Of a stretch of 64,000 bases of DNA, positions 1-8,848 are shown piece by piece (positions within the stretch are counted from its first letter, which is position 1; the number at the start of each line of letters is the position of its first letter). The stretch is from an uncultured Clostridia bacterium. GTDB taxonomy: Bacteria > Bacillota > Clostridia > UMGS1810. Below the pieces are notes generated by a model, which made no database searches, was not told where the DNA came from, and worked only from the letters and a program-made list of their open reading frames with translations. Made by a program: the position numbers and the translations under genes. The DNA is taken from positions 1 through 64,000 of the forward strand of contig CAKSFP010000014.1 in assembly GCA_934454585.1 (NCBI GenBank), in the 5' to 3' direction.

Positions 1-1
1 G

Positions 2-76
2 GTTGTGATTGGTGCAAGAGCAGACGATGAGGTTTATGATACGGCGAAAAAACGAGTTGAGAAACACGATATATGA
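2..76 (+). CDS. 3' end of an unidentified protein (partial)
   Basis: An open frame runs in from the left edge and stops at TGA 74-76. The 24 visible residues end in EVYDTAKKRVEKHDI, a charged helix-like tail. Too little is present to name a family. A good intrinsic terminator follows 22 bases later, which supports this being the real end of a plus-strand transcript. The frame could be wrong, since only 25 codons are visible. Confidence 0.4.
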   Translation, partial: VVIGARADDEVYDTAKKRVEKHDI

Positions 77-98
77 CAAAAAATAAAATATCGAAGAA

Positions 99-131
99 AG
101 CCTGTTGATGAAAAAACCAGCAGGCTTTTTT
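99..131 (+). terminator. intrinsic terminator of the left-edge gene
   Basis: A 9-bp stem (AGCCTGTTG with CAGCAGGCT, one G-T wobble) has a 10-base loop and is followed directly by five T residues. Confidence 0.8.
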
Positions 132-246
132 ATGCAGTTTTCAAGACTTCTTCACTTGATTTTTGGGGAAACTCAAAAAAATTTTGCCGTTCATATTTTA
201 TATGATTATGGACGAATTTGTGAATATTTCGATGTTGGATCTCTCC

Positions 247-439
247 GCCGCCGTATTCGTCCAATATTATTTTTAATAAAATAATATTGATCTGGCGGCA
301 TCTCCCTTTAGGGCAAGGAGGCTTTTGTTCATTATGGTCACTATAGTGGTTTGCACCGTAAAAGCACAGTAACTGCCTCCGCCAAGGCAGTTACTGTAAG
401 TTGGAAACTGTTCGAGGCATAACCGTTTGAGGTCTTGCC
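247..439 (+). ncRNA. candidate structured RNA, family not recognised
   Basis: The stretch between the first terminator and the DUF4364 gene has no credible ORF but is full of paired segments. GCCGCC 247-252 pairs with GGCGGC 294-299 and encloses a perfect 12-bp AT-rich hairpin (262-273 with 278-289). GGCAAG 312-317 pairs with CTTGCC 434-439 and encloses a perfect 12-bp hairpin (366-377 with 386-397) and a palindrome at 339-348. A T-rich run follows 439, so the plus strand is favoured. A weak promoter-like TTGCCG with 17 bases to TATGGA lies near 184-212. I looked for RNase P, SRP, T-box and common riboswitch signatures and saw none; a 6S-like RNA remains possible. Confidence 0.4.
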
Positions 440-530
440 TTTCTTTATATTAGGATTGTACGCCGAATACTCGTTTTTGTCAATTATTCATTAATGACGG
501 CGATTTTTCAAAAGAGTAAAGGCATCTTTT

Positions 531-1067
531 TTATTCCTTTTTTTCGTTTATCACACCCAAAATCCCGGTATAGATTTTATCCGTTTCGTGCGCAAAACGC
601 TCGCAGATGTCCTTTGCGGTCTGCTTGTCGCCTATGTAAACCTCAAGTTTGAGCAAGGTGACACCGTTCTCCTTTATATGCAGCTTCACTGCATATTCCG
701 TCTCGTTTATGGGATAGTAGTCATAGGTAATCTCGCTTGCCGCATTCTTGCGTTTATTCATGATGTTGGCGTATTTCGTCAGCTTTTCGCGGATGCTGAA
801 AGGAATCCTGTCGGCAAAAAAGCCTATTGTTTCTTCACCGCTGCGGCTGAGAGTGTAAACTCTGTCGCCGTCTATGGTAAGCTCGGCTATGTTGTCCGTC
901 TCTATCAGGTTGTCTATATGCTGCTGCAGGTCGAAGTAGTTCATGTCAACGCTCGACGATATCACATAGTCAAGGATTGTGTATGTAGCACTTGTCCGCA
1001 GGTGTTTTATCACAAAGAGTATAATTAATTTTATTTCATAATCGCTTGGTTTGTATCTGACATTCAT
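531..1067 (-). CDS. DUF4364 family protein
   Basis: This 178-residue protein matches in length and pattern the DUF4364 family, which is typical of Clostridia. The N-terminal half (about 5-85) looks like a winged helix (YEIKLIILFVIKHL, then a helix pair and the DGDRVYTLSRSGEE wing), so DNA binding is plausible but unproven. The C-terminal half is mixed alpha/beta. The start ATG follows a strong GGAGGT site 8 bases upstream. It lies 91 bases downstream of a Crh-like HPr gene on the same strand and is probably cotranscribed with it. The function of the family is not established. Confidence 0.75.
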   Translation of the reverse strand: MNVRYKPSDYEIKLIILFVIKHLRTSATYTILDYVISSSVDMNYFDLQQHIDNLIETDNIAELTIDGDRVYTLSRSGEETIGFFADRIPFSIREKLTKYANIMNKRKNAASEITYDYYPINETEYAVKLHIKENGVTLLKLEVYIGDKQTAKDICERFAHETDKIYTGILGVINEKKE

Positions 1068-1158
1068 GCTGATTTACCTCCGAGATGATAAAAACAAAAG
1101 GGGCTGAAGCAACAATTCTCTTGCCGCAACTCCCCCAAGGTCTGTTTTTTGTCTGCTT

Positions 1159-1389
1159 TTATTCTACTGTGTACGGTGCAATCTCGGCGAGAAATGCGGC
1201 AGAGTCGTCTGTGTGAGCTTCAACCTTTATCGGCTTTGTGAGATCCAGACTGAAGATCCCCATAATCGACTTTGCGTCTACAACATATCTGTCGGAAATA
1301 AGGTCAATATCGAAATCGTACTTGTTCACGATATTAACCAGGTTTTTAACATCGTTAATAGAACTGAGCATAATTTTTGCTGTTGTCAT
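1159..1389 (-). CDS. HPr-family protein lacking the phosphorylated His (Crh-like)
   Basis: The 76 residues align with HPr/Crh: NKYDFDIDL at 22-30 matches the SKYDADVNL segment of HPr, and AKSIMGIFSL at 39-48 matches the regulatory Ser46 loop, with Ser41 here. The active-site His15 region (GIHARP in HPr) is replaced by SINDVK, so Asn12 stands where the histidine should be. As in Bacillus Crh, this protein could be phosphorylated by HPr kinase and act in catabolite control, but it could not carry phosphate in the PTS. That role is inferred. The start is supported by GGAGGT 8 bases upstream. Confidence 0.75.
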   Translation of the reverse strand: MTTAKIMLSSINDVKNLVNIVNKYDFDIDLISDRYVVDAKSIMGIFSLDLTKPIKVEAHTDDSAAFLAEIAPYTVE

Positions 1390-1440
1390 GATTCATTTAC
1401 CTCCGTTTTCTGCAATATTCAGTATTTCACTACGCTTCCT

Positions 1441-1469
1441 ATGATACAATATTTTTGCCAAAAAGTCAA
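1441..1469 (-). promoter_or_regulatory. sigma-A promoter for the Crh-like gene
   Basis: On the minus strand TTGACT (1469-1464) is followed after 17 bases by TATCAT (1446-1441), about 50 bases upstream of the HPr-like start codon. Confidence 0.75.
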
Positions 1470-1623
1470 TTAAAATCCGAGCCGTACATTCATTTTTGTT
1501 AGTTGTATATAATAATGGCATGACATTTTTTATGTTTTTTTCAAATTGCAATGAATTGTACAAAATCAATGAATATCCGTGTGAAAATTGCGTAAAATCT
1601 CTGCGAATAATTCATTGTATAAA

Positions 1624-1652
1624 TTGACTTTTATGCAGAATTGATGTATAAT
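1624..1652 (+). promoter_or_regulatory. sigma-A promoter for uvrB
   Basis: TTGACT 1624-1629 and TATAAT 1647-1652 are separated by 17 bases. They lie 62 bases before the chosen uvrB start. No clear LexA (GAAC-N4-GTTC) site was seen. Confidence 0.8.
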
Positions 1653-1714
1653 AAGCATAATGGGAAGGTTTTTGTGCTTTCCGATAGATTTTGTTGAGAA
1701 AGGCGGTGCCGCAT

Positions 1715-3694
1715 TTGCCGGATTTCAAGGTTGTTTCACCATTTGAACCCATGGGCGACCAGGGCAGTGCAATAGACGCCCTCGCCGACGGAATAAACGG
1801 CGGAATGAAATTTCAGACACTGCTCGGAGCCACAGGCTCGGGCAAGACATACACAATTGCAAAAACCATCGAGCGTGTGAACAAACCTACGCTTGTCATA
1901 GCGCACAACAAAACCCTTGCGGCACAGCTGTGCAGCGAGTTTAAGGAGTTTTTTCCTAACAATGCGGTGGAGTATTTTGTCTCTTATTACGACTATTATC
2001 AGCCGGAGGCATATATACCCAACACCGACACTTTTATAGAGAAAGACGCCTCCATAAATGACGAGATAGACAAGCTGCGCCACAGTGCGACTGCGGCGCT
2101 GTTTGAGCGGCGCGATGTGATAATCGTCGCCAGCGTGTCGTGTATATACGGTCTCGGCGACCCGGAGGACTACAAGGACTTGATGATCAGTCTGCGCGTT
2201 GGTATGGAATACGACAGAGACGAGTTGCTTGCAAAACTTGTGGAAATCCGCTACGACAGAAACGACATCAGCCGCGAGCGCGGCACTTTTGCCGTGCGCG
2301 GAGATGTGCTTGAGATATACCCGGCGAACTCGGACGAGAGGGCAATCCGTGTGGAGTTTTTCGGTGACGAGATAGACCGCATCTGCGAGATAGATATAAC
2401 CACGGGCGAGGTGCTCGGTTTCCGCAAACACACCGTGGTTTTCCCGGCATCGCACTATTCCACTACGCGTGAGAAGATGATGCGCGCCATAAAGAGTATA
2501 AGCGACGAGCTTAATGAGAGAGAGGCGTACTTCAAGGCGCACGACAAACTGCTTGAAATGCAGCGCATAACCCAGCGGACAAACTACGATCTTGAGATGA
2601 TGCAGGAGGTGGGTTTCTGCCAGGGTATAGAGAATTATTCGCGCCACATAAGCGGCAGAGAGCCGGGCAGTCCGCCGTACACCCTCATAGACTATTTTCC
2701 GGATGATTTTCTCATGGTGATAGACGAGTCGCATGTCACGGTGGGGCAGATAAGAGCGATGTACGCCGGCGACCGTTCGCGCAAGGATGCGCTTGTAAAA
2801 TACGGTTTTCGTCTGCCATCGGCATACGACAACAGACCGCTTAATTTTGAGGAATTTGAGGATAAGATAAACCAGGTGATTTTTTGCTCGGCAACCCCGG
2901 GCGATTACGAAAAATCGCACTCGAGCCGCATTGCGGAGCAAATCATCCGCCCGACGGGCATCATAGATCCGCCGATAACAGTGCGCCCCGTCAAGGGTCA
3001 GATAGACGACCTGACGGACGAGATTCGCACCACAGTCGGCGCCGGTATGCGCGTGCTCGTCACCACGCTTACCAAGAAGATGGCGGAGAGCCTGACAAAT
3101 TATCTGCGTGACGACGGCATAAAGGTGCGATATCTGCACTCGGACATTGAGACAATAGAGCGAATGGAGATTATACGCGATTTGCGCATGGGACTTTTCG
3201 ATGTGCTCGTCGGCATCAATCTGCTCAGAGAGGGGCTTGATTTGCCCGAAGTGGGTCTGGTTGCCATCCTCGATGCCGACAAAGAGGGATTCCTGCGCAG
3301 CGAGACATCCCTGGTTCAGACCATAGGCAGAGCTGCGCGAAACGCCCAAGGCAGAGTCATAATGTATGCCGATGTGATAACCGGATCAATGGAGCGCGCC
3401 ATAAGCGAGACAGAGCGCCGCCGCAAGATTCAGTCGGCATATAACGAGGCACATGGCATCACGCCAAAGAGCGTGCAGAAAGAAATCCGCGCCGTGCTGC
3501 TCACTGCGGACGAGGAGGCGGAGCAGGAGGAACGCAAGATTCGCGCCGAGGAGAGCAACATCACTCCGGCAGACAGGCTCGGCGAGCTGGAAAAACTCAT
3601 GGCAGAGGCTGCGCGCAACCTCGAATTCGAGCTTGCCGCAAAGTACAGAGACGAGATAATCAGATTGAAAGGCGATGTAGAAAGCAATGCATGA
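1715..3694 (+). CDS. uvrB: excinuclease ABC subunit B
   Basis: UvrB is the damage-verifying helicase of nucleotide excision repair; it receives DNA from UvrA2 and recruits UvrC. The 659-residue protein starts at TTG 1715, because an AAGGCGGTG site lies 6 bases upstream and the product then begins PDFKVVSPFEPMGDQ as in other UvrB proteins; longer forms from 1691 are less likely. Walker A GATGSGKT is at 38-45, the aromatic beta-hairpin YYDYYQPEAYIP follows, and VIDESH, the C-terminal helicase motifs and a terminal UVR domain (EKLMAEAARNLEFELAAKYRDEI) are present. The stop overlaps the uvrA start by 8 bases, which implies coupled translation. Confidence 0.97.
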   Translation: MPDFKVVSPFEPMGDQGSAIDALADGINGGMKFQTLLGATGSGKTYTIAKTIERVNKPTLVIAHNKTLAAQLCSEFKEFFPNNAVEYFVSYYDYYQPEAYIPNTDTFIEKDASINDEIDKLRHSATAALFERRDVIIVASVSCIYGLGDPEDYKDLMISLRVGMEYDRDELLAKLVEIRYDRNDISRERGTFAVRGDVLEIYPANSDERAIRVEFFGDEIDRICEIDITTGEVLGFRKHTVVFPASHYSTTREKMMRAIKSISDELNEREAYFKAHDKLLEMQRITQRTNYDLEMMQEVGFCQGIENYSRHISGREPGSPPYTLIDYFPDDFLMVIDESHVTVGQIRAMYAGDRSRKDALVKYGFRLPSAYDNRPLNFEEFEDKINQVIFCSATPGDYEKSHSSRIAEQIIRPTGIIDPPITVRPVKGQIDDLTDEIRTTVGAGMRVLVTTLTKKMAESLTNYLRDDGIKVRYLHSDIETIERMEIIRDLRMGLFDVLVGINLLREGLDLPEVGLVAILDADKEGFLRSETSLVQTIGRAARNAQGRVIMYADVITGSMERAISETERRRKIQSAYNEAHGITPKSVQKEIRAVLLTADEEAEQEERKIRAEESNITPADRLGELEKLMAEAARNLEFELAAKYRDEIIRLKGDVESNA

Positions 3695-6524
3695 TTATAT
3701 AAAGATCAGAGGTGCCAGAGAGCACAATCTGAAAAATGTTGACATAGATATCCCGAGAAACAAATTTGTGGTTGTCACGGGGCTGAGCGGTTCGGGTAAA
3801 TCGTCGCTGGCGTTTGACACCATTTATGCCGAAGGTCAGCGGCGCTATGTGGAGTCGCTTTCGGCATATGCAAGGCAGTTTCTCGGTCAGATGGACAAGC
3901 CTGATGTTGACTACATTGAGGGCCTGTCACCGGCAATAAGCATAGACCAAAAGACCACAAGCAAAAACCCGCGTTCAACTGTGGGCACTGTCACGGAGAT
4001 ATACGACTATCTTCGACTGCTCTATGCAAGAGTCGGAGTGCCGCATTGTCCTAAATGCGGCAAGGTGATCAAAAAACAGAGTGTGGACGAGATCGTGGAC
4101 AGGGTGAAGGCTCTGCCCGAGGGCAGCAAAATTCAAATTCTCGCCCCGGTCGTGCGCGACAAAAAGGGTGAACACGCCAAGGTCATAGATGGTGCCAAGA
4201 AAAAAGGATATGTTCGTGTTCGCATAGACGGCACCATTCGCGATCTCTACGAGGAAATCAAGCTTGAAAAGACTCACAGACACACTATAGAGATTGTTGT
4301 GGACAGAATAAAGGTTAAGCCGGACATGGATTTGCGCATAACAGATTCCGTGGAGAATGCGCTAAAGCTCGGTTCGGGCGTTGCGCTTGTCTGTGTGGAC
4401 GGCGGCGAAGAACTTGTGTTCAGCTGTAATTTTGCCTGCCGTGACTGCGGCATAGACATCATGGAGTTTTCGCCGAGAACATTTTCATTTAACAGTCCCT
4501 TCGGTGCGTGCCCCGATTGCGGCGGCATAGGCACGGTGTCGGCGATAGATCCGGACCTTGTGATACCTGACAAAACAAAGTCGATAAACGAGGGTGCAAT
4601 TCATGCAAGCGGATTCAACACCATCATGGAGAAAGGTTCATACTCCAACTGCTGGCTCAAGGCACTCACCGAAACATTCAACTTCTCGGCGGACACCCCG
4701 TGGGAGGAACTGCCGAATGACATCACCGATATGCTGCTCTACGGCAGCAAGACCCCGGTGAAATTCAAATATAAAAATGTGACCAAGATAACGGAGTTTG
4801 AGGGAATAATTAATGCGCTTTGGCGCAGATACAACGACACATATTCGCCGTATTCCAAGGCGGACATAGAGGCGATGATGACGACAAATGTCTGCCGCAC
4901 CTGTCACGGTGACAGATTGCGCAAAGAGGTGCTCGCCGTTACCGTCGGCGACACGAACATTGCCGACTTGTGCAAGTTGACCGTGCGCGACGCAAAGATT
5001 TTCTTTGAACGCACGCAGTTTACAGAGCACGAACGATTAATCGCAAAGCAGATACTAAAGGAGATAGCTGCACGGTTGGGATTTTTGGTGAATGTGGGTC
5101 TGGACTACCTCACTCTTGCGCGCAGTGCCGGCACGCTGTCCGGCGGCGAGGCGCAGAGGATAAGGCTTGCCACACAGATAGGCTCGGGACTCACGGGTGT
5201 GCTGTACATTCTTGACGAGCCGAGCATCGGTTTGCATCAGAGAGATAACGACAAATTGCTCGCCACGCTGCGCCATCTGCGCGACATAGGCAACACGCTC
5301 ATCGTGGTGGAGCACGACGAGGACACTATGCTTGCTGCGGACCAGGTGATAGATATAGGACCGGGAGCCGGAATCCACGGCGGCAGACTCGTCGCCCAGG
5401 GCACGGCGAAAGAGATAATGCGCTGTGACGAGAGCGTTACGGGCAGATATCTCAGCGGCAAGGAGTCCATACCGATTCCGGAAAAACGCCGCAAAGGCAA
5501 CGGTAAGTATATCACAATCAAGGGTGCGGCGCAGAATAACCTGAAGAATATAGATGTCAGGATACCGCTCGGCAAATTTGTGTGCGTGACGGGAGTATCG
5601 GGCAGCGGCAAATCGAGCCTTGTCAACGAGATACTAAACAAGCGCCTGTGCCGCGAGCTTAACGGCGCCAAGTGTAAGAGCGGCAAGCACAAATCCATGA
5701 CGGGCATAGATAACCTGGACAAGGTGATAGACATAGACCAGTCGCCCATAGGCAGAACACCGAGGTCGAACCCGGCGACATACACCGGACTTTTCGGCGA
5801 CATAAGGGCGCTGTTTGCAAGCACAAACGAGGCAAAAGTGCGAGGCTACGGTCCGGGCAGATTCAGCTTTAATGTGTCCGGCGGACGGTGCGAGGCGTGC
5901 AGCGGAGATGGCATATTGCAGATAGAGATGCATTTTTTGCCCGATGTGTATGTGCCGTGCGAGGTGTGCAAAGGTAAGAGATACAACCGCGAGACCCTCG
6001 AGGTAAAATATAAAGACAAGAACATTGCCGATGTTCTTGACATGACCATAGAGGAAGGCTTGGAGTTTTTTGGAAACATTCCGAAGATCCGCCGCAGATT
6101 GCAGACCCTGTATGATGTCGGTCTGGGTTATGTCAAGATAGGTCAGTCGTCAACGACTCTATCCGGCGGTGAGGCACAGAGGGTGAAACTTGCAACGGAA
6201 CTGAGCCGACGCAGTACGGGCAGGACTATGTATATCCTGGATGAGCCGACGACGGGACTGCACAGTGCGGATGTGCACAAGCTGACCGATGTGCTCAACA
6301 CTTTGGCAGACGGAGGCAACAGCGTTGTGGTGATAGAGCACAACCTGGATGTGATAAAGGTTGCCGACCACATAATCGACCTTGGACCCGAGGGCGGCGA
6401 CAGAGGCGGCGAGATAGTTTTCGAGGGCACTCCCGAGCAGTGCATGGAGTGCGAAGCGTCGTATACCGGAAAGTATCTTAAAGCATATGTCAACAAAGAA
6501 AGGGGCAGCGATGCTGCCGACTGA
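3687..6524 (+). CDS. uvrA: excinuclease ABC subunit A
   Basis: UvrA is the damage-sensing ABC-type ATPase of nucleotide excision repair and loads UvrB. The 945 residues are full length. Two ATPase modules are visible: Walker A GLSGSGKS near residue 31 and GVSGSGKS near 640, each with its LSGGEAQR signature and a YILDEP Walker B. Zinc-finger cysteine pairs occur as CPKC, CRTC and CEAC/CEVC. The ATG overlaps the end of uvrB (ATGCATGA). The following gene starts 24 bases after the stop, so uvrBA and the FHA-SEDS pair may share a transcript. Confidence 0.98.
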   Translation: MHDYIKIRGAREHNLKNVDIDIPRNKFVVVTGLSGSGKSSLAFDTIYAEGQRRYVESLSAYARQFLGQMDKPDVDYIEGLSPAISIDQKTTSKNPRSTVGTVTEIYDYLRLLYARVGVPHCPKCGKVIKKQSVDEIVDRVKALPEGSKIQILAPVVRDKKGEHAKVIDGAKKKGYVRVRIDGTIRDLYEEIKLEKTHRHTIEIVVDRIKVKPDMDLRITDSVENALKLGSGVALVCVDGGEELVFSCNFACRDCGIDIMEFSPRTFSFNSPFGACPDCGGIGTVSAIDPDLVIPDKTKSINEGAIHASGFNTIMEKGSYSNCWLKALTETFNFSADTPWEELPNDITDMLLYGSKTPVKFKYKNVTKITEFEGIINALWRRYNDTYSPYSKADIEAMMTTNVCRTCHGDRLRKEVLAVTVGDTNIADLCKLTVRDAKIFFERTQFTEHERLIAKQILKEIAARLGFLVNVGLDYLTLARSAGTLSGGEAQRIRLATQIGSGLTGVLYILDEPSIGLHQRDNDKLLATLRHLRDIGNTLIVVEHDEDTMLAADQVIDIGPGAGIHGGRLVAQGTAKEIMRCDESVTGRYLSGKESIPIPEKRRKGNGKYITIKGAAQNNLKNIDVRIPLGKFVCVTGVSGSGKSSLVNEILNKRLCRELNGAKCKSGKHKSMTGIDNLDKVIDIDQSPIGRTPRSNPATYTGLFGDIRALFASTNEAKVRGYGPGRFSFNVSGGRCEACSGDGILQIEMHFLPDVYVPCEVCKGKRYNRETLEVKYKDKNIADVLDMTIEEGLEFFGNIPKIRRRLQTLYDVGLGYVKIGQSSTTLSGGEAQRVKLATELSRRSTGRTMYILDEPTTGLHSADVHKLTDVLNTLADGGNSVVVIEHNLDVIKVADHIIDLGPEGGDRGGEIVFEGTPEQCMECEASYTGKYLKAYVNKERGSDAAD

Positions 6525-6547
6525 CCGATAAAAAGGGGGAGAACTCA

Positions 6548-6997
6548 TTGTATGCAATAATATCCGACATTATCAAATATGCTTTTGTCGTTGTGGTGTA
6601 TATCTTCATATACAGCGTTGTCAAACTGGTGTATCTGGATATATCCGATGCCAAGCGAATGAGCAAGGCAGAGGACGACGGTTACGGCTACCTTAAGCTG
6701 ATAAATCTGCGCAAAGACCTCAAATATCGTGTGTTTGAGAGCTATTCAGTTCGTGACGAGGCAACCATTGGCAGGAGCAAAAAGTGCGATATCTACATCA
6801 ACAATCCGTATCTCTCGAAAGAACATGCCCGCATATCATTCAATGAGGGCAAGTTCTACATAGAGGATCTTGGCAGCACCAACGGAACTTATCTCAACGG
6901 AAACAAACTCGGCACACACGCGGTGCGCCTGAAGGACAGCGACAAGATAACCTTCGGCGATTTGAGTTTTCTTTTCGTTGACGACACTGCTGTGTAA
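6548..6997 (+). CDS. membrane-anchored FHA domain protein
   Basis: Residues 5-30 form one hydrophobic segment (YAFVVVVYIFIYSVVKLVYL), followed by a cytoplasmic FHA domain (about 65-145). The FHA hallmarks are present: IGRSKKCDI, LSKEHARISF and LGSTNGTYLNG, which together bind phosphothreonine peptides. The start is TTG 6548 after a GGGGGAGA stretch; the nearby ATG is out of frame. The next gene is a SEDS glycan polymerase. FHA-SEDS pairs are known from cell-division and elongation clusters, where the FHA protein reads Ser/Thr kinase signals. No kinase gene is visible here. Confidence 0.85.
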   Translation: MYAIISDIIKYAFVVVVYIFIYSVVKLVYLDISDAKRMSKAEDDGYGYLKLINLRKDLKYRVFESYSVRDEATIGRSKKCDIYINNPYLSKEHARISFNEGKFYIEDLGSTNGTYLNGNKLGTHAVRLKDSDKITFGDLSFLFVDDTAV

Positions 6998-7012
6998 AGG
7001 GGGATGTCATTC

Positions 7013-8251
7013 ATGACAAAGACGAGAGTGCGCCCCATAGCCATGGTGGTGCTTATAGATATTTTGGGGTTTCTGTTGCTCTATCTTTTCAATCGGGCCG
7101 ACAGCCGCAGTGTGCTCTATGTGGGCGCGGCTATGTGCGCGGTGAACATTGTCGTTTACTCGGTGATATATTTTGCCGACATGGGTGACGGATATCTGTT
7201 CCTCATGGTGTCCATGCTTGTCAGCATAGGCATGATAATGATGTTTCGGCTGGATTTTTCAAAAGGTTTTCATCAGATGCAGTGGTTCCTTGTAGGTATA
7301 GGCATCATGTTCTGCGCCTACATAGTGTACCGCGCATTCAAACGGTGGGATTCGCTTGCGTATTTCTACATGGCGCTTACGGCGGTGATGTTTCTGGTGA
7401 CCCTGATTTTCGGTGAAACCATCCATGGTTCGCGCAACTGGATAAACATCGGCGGCAAGAGTTTTCAGCCGTCGGAGATAATAAAGATTTTTTATGCATT
7501 CACCCTGGCGTGCTTTTTCTCAAAGAGCACCGGCAATGGAACCGAGGAAAATCAGACGGAAAGGCGCATTTTCGGCGTGCGCGTGAGTGAGTGGCAGTTG
7601 ATGATATATGTGTATATGTGCCTGGGCTTTTTCGTAATTCAGCGCGAGTGGGGCACGGCGGTGCTCTTTGTGCTTATGTATTTCACCATGATGCTGCTGT
7701 ATGATTCCACTCTCAGGCTCAGACTGCTCAACATTGTGTTGGCGGCTATCGGCGGAGTGGGGGGATATTTTCTCACGGACCACATACGAGTGCGTGTGTC
7801 CACATGGCTTGACCCGTGGGCGGATGCCACAAACAAGGGATTTCAGATAACGCAGTCGCTCATAGCCATTGCGTCCGGCGGATTTTTCGGAGCCGGGCTC
7901 GGCAACGGTGACCCGTACCTCATACCCGAGGTACATTCGGATTTCATTTTCTCGGCAATCTGTGAGGAGATGGGGCTTTTCATGGGAATCGCAATAATTA
8001 TGCTTTACTTCATATTTTCGTACAGGGGATTTAAGATTGCTCTCAAAGCAAAGAACGAGTTTAACAGAGCACTCAGCCTTGCACTGGTCATCAGCTTCGC
8101 CTATCAGACATTTATAATTGTCGGCGGCGTGATAAAGATGATTCCGCTAACGGGCATCACATTGCCTTTTGTGAGCTATGGCGGCAGTTCCATGGTGTCG
8201 TGCTTTATTATGCTGGGGCTTCTTACCGCCATTTCACATTACGATGCGTGA
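7013..8251 (+). CDS. SEDS family peptidoglycan polymerase (FtsW/RodA/SpoVE-like)
   Basis: This 412-residue polytopic membrane protein has the SEDS signatures: GSRNWINIGGKSFQPSE in the large extracellular-loop region, WLDPWAD, FQITQSLIAIASGGFFGAGLGNG, and the C-terminal PLTGITLPFVSYGGSSM motif. SEDS proteins polymerise lipid II with a partner class B PBP. ATG 7013 is preferred over ATG 7004 because the AAGGGGG site at 6997-7003 is then 9 bases away. The FHA gene lies just upstream. The usual PBP gene does not follow; argR does. Confidence 0.9.
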   Translation: MTKTRVRPIAMVVLIDILGFLLLYLFNRADSRSVLYVGAAMCAVNIVVYSVIYFADMGDGYLFLMVSMLVSIGMIMMFRLDFSKGFHQMQWFLVGIGIMFCAYIVYRAFKRWDSLAYFYMALTAVMFLVTLIFGETIHGSRNWINIGGKSFQPSEIIKIFYAFTLACFFSKSTGNGTEENQTERRIFGVRVSEWQLMIYVYMCLGFFVIQREWGTAVLFVLMYFTMMLLYDSTLRLRLLNIVLAAIGGVGGYFLTDHIRVRVSTWLDPWADATNKGFQITQSLIAIASGGFFGAGLGNGDPYLIPEVHSDFIFSAICEEMGLFMGIAIIMLYFIFSYRGFKIALKAKNEFNRALSLALVISFAYQTFIIVGGVIKMIPLTGITLPFVSYGGSSMVSCFIMLGLLTAISHYDA

Positions 8252-8284
8252 TTGGGTAGTAGTTTCGGGAGATGGAACAGTAGT

Positions 8285-8304
8285 GGCGACCCTGTGTGGT
8301 CGCC
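8285..8304. repeat. short palindrome, GGCGACC-CTGTGT-GGTCGCC type
   Basis: A 7-bp stem with loop CTGTGT lies between the SEDS gene and argR. Related units occur at 15855-15876, 59258-59279 and, with changed arms, at several other intergenic sites. Confidence 0.8.
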
Positions 8305-8376
8305 CGAATGCAGAGATGAACCGAATAAATCTTCCGTGTGCAACCGAAAGAAAAACCACCCCAAGGAGGGATAAAA

Positions 8377-8829
8377 ATGACCAAGAACGAAAGACAGCAG
8401 AAAATTCTTGAATTGATAAGCGAACACAATATATCGACGCAGACAGAACTTACAACCCGACTCATTGAAGCGGGCTACGATGTGACCCAGGCGACGGCAA
8501 GCCGCGACCTGCAGGAACTGCGCATAATGAAGGTGACGCTTGCCGACGGCACATACAAATACGCTGCGGCAAACGACAGCGACATAAAGATTAACGATAA
8601 GCTGCGCAGCGTGTTTGAACAATGCCTGGAGAGTGTGGACTACGCCATGAACATAGTCGTGCTCAAGACCATATCCGGTGCGGCACAGGCTGTGGGGTAT
8701 GCGCTGGATTCCTTCACCTGGGAGGAGATTGTCGGCTCAATCGCCGGCGACGACACCATCATGATTGTGGTCAGGAGCGAAAAATGTGCAAAACAGCTTT
8801 GCGCAAAGCTCACAAAATATATGCGATAG
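8377..8829 (+). CDS. argR: arginine repressor
   Basis: ArgR/AhrC is the arginine-responsive hexameric repressor of arginine biosynthesis. The 150-residue protein has an N-terminal winged helix (about 1-70, with TQATASRDLQELRIMKV) and a C-terminal oligomerisation and arginine-binding domain that contains GSIAGDDTIMIVV, a match to the GTIAGDDT motif. The start ATG 8377 follows AAGGAGGG. recN follows directly, the conserved argR-recN order of Firmicutes. Confidence 0.95.
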   Translation: MTKNERQQKILELISEHNISTQTELTTRLIEAGYDVTQATASRDLQELRIMKVTLADGTYKYAAANDSDIKINDKLRSVFEQCLESVDYAMNIVVLKTISGAAQAVGYALDSFTWEEIVGSIAGDDTIMIVVRSEKCAKQLCAKLTKYMR

Positions 8830-8848
8830 CGAAACGGCGGTGAAAACA

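Noticed and set aside
1736..3349. 537-residue minus-strand frame opposite uvrB
   Set aside because: It lies entirely antisense to a certain gene, has no family motif and has a composition typical of a codon-pattern shadow.
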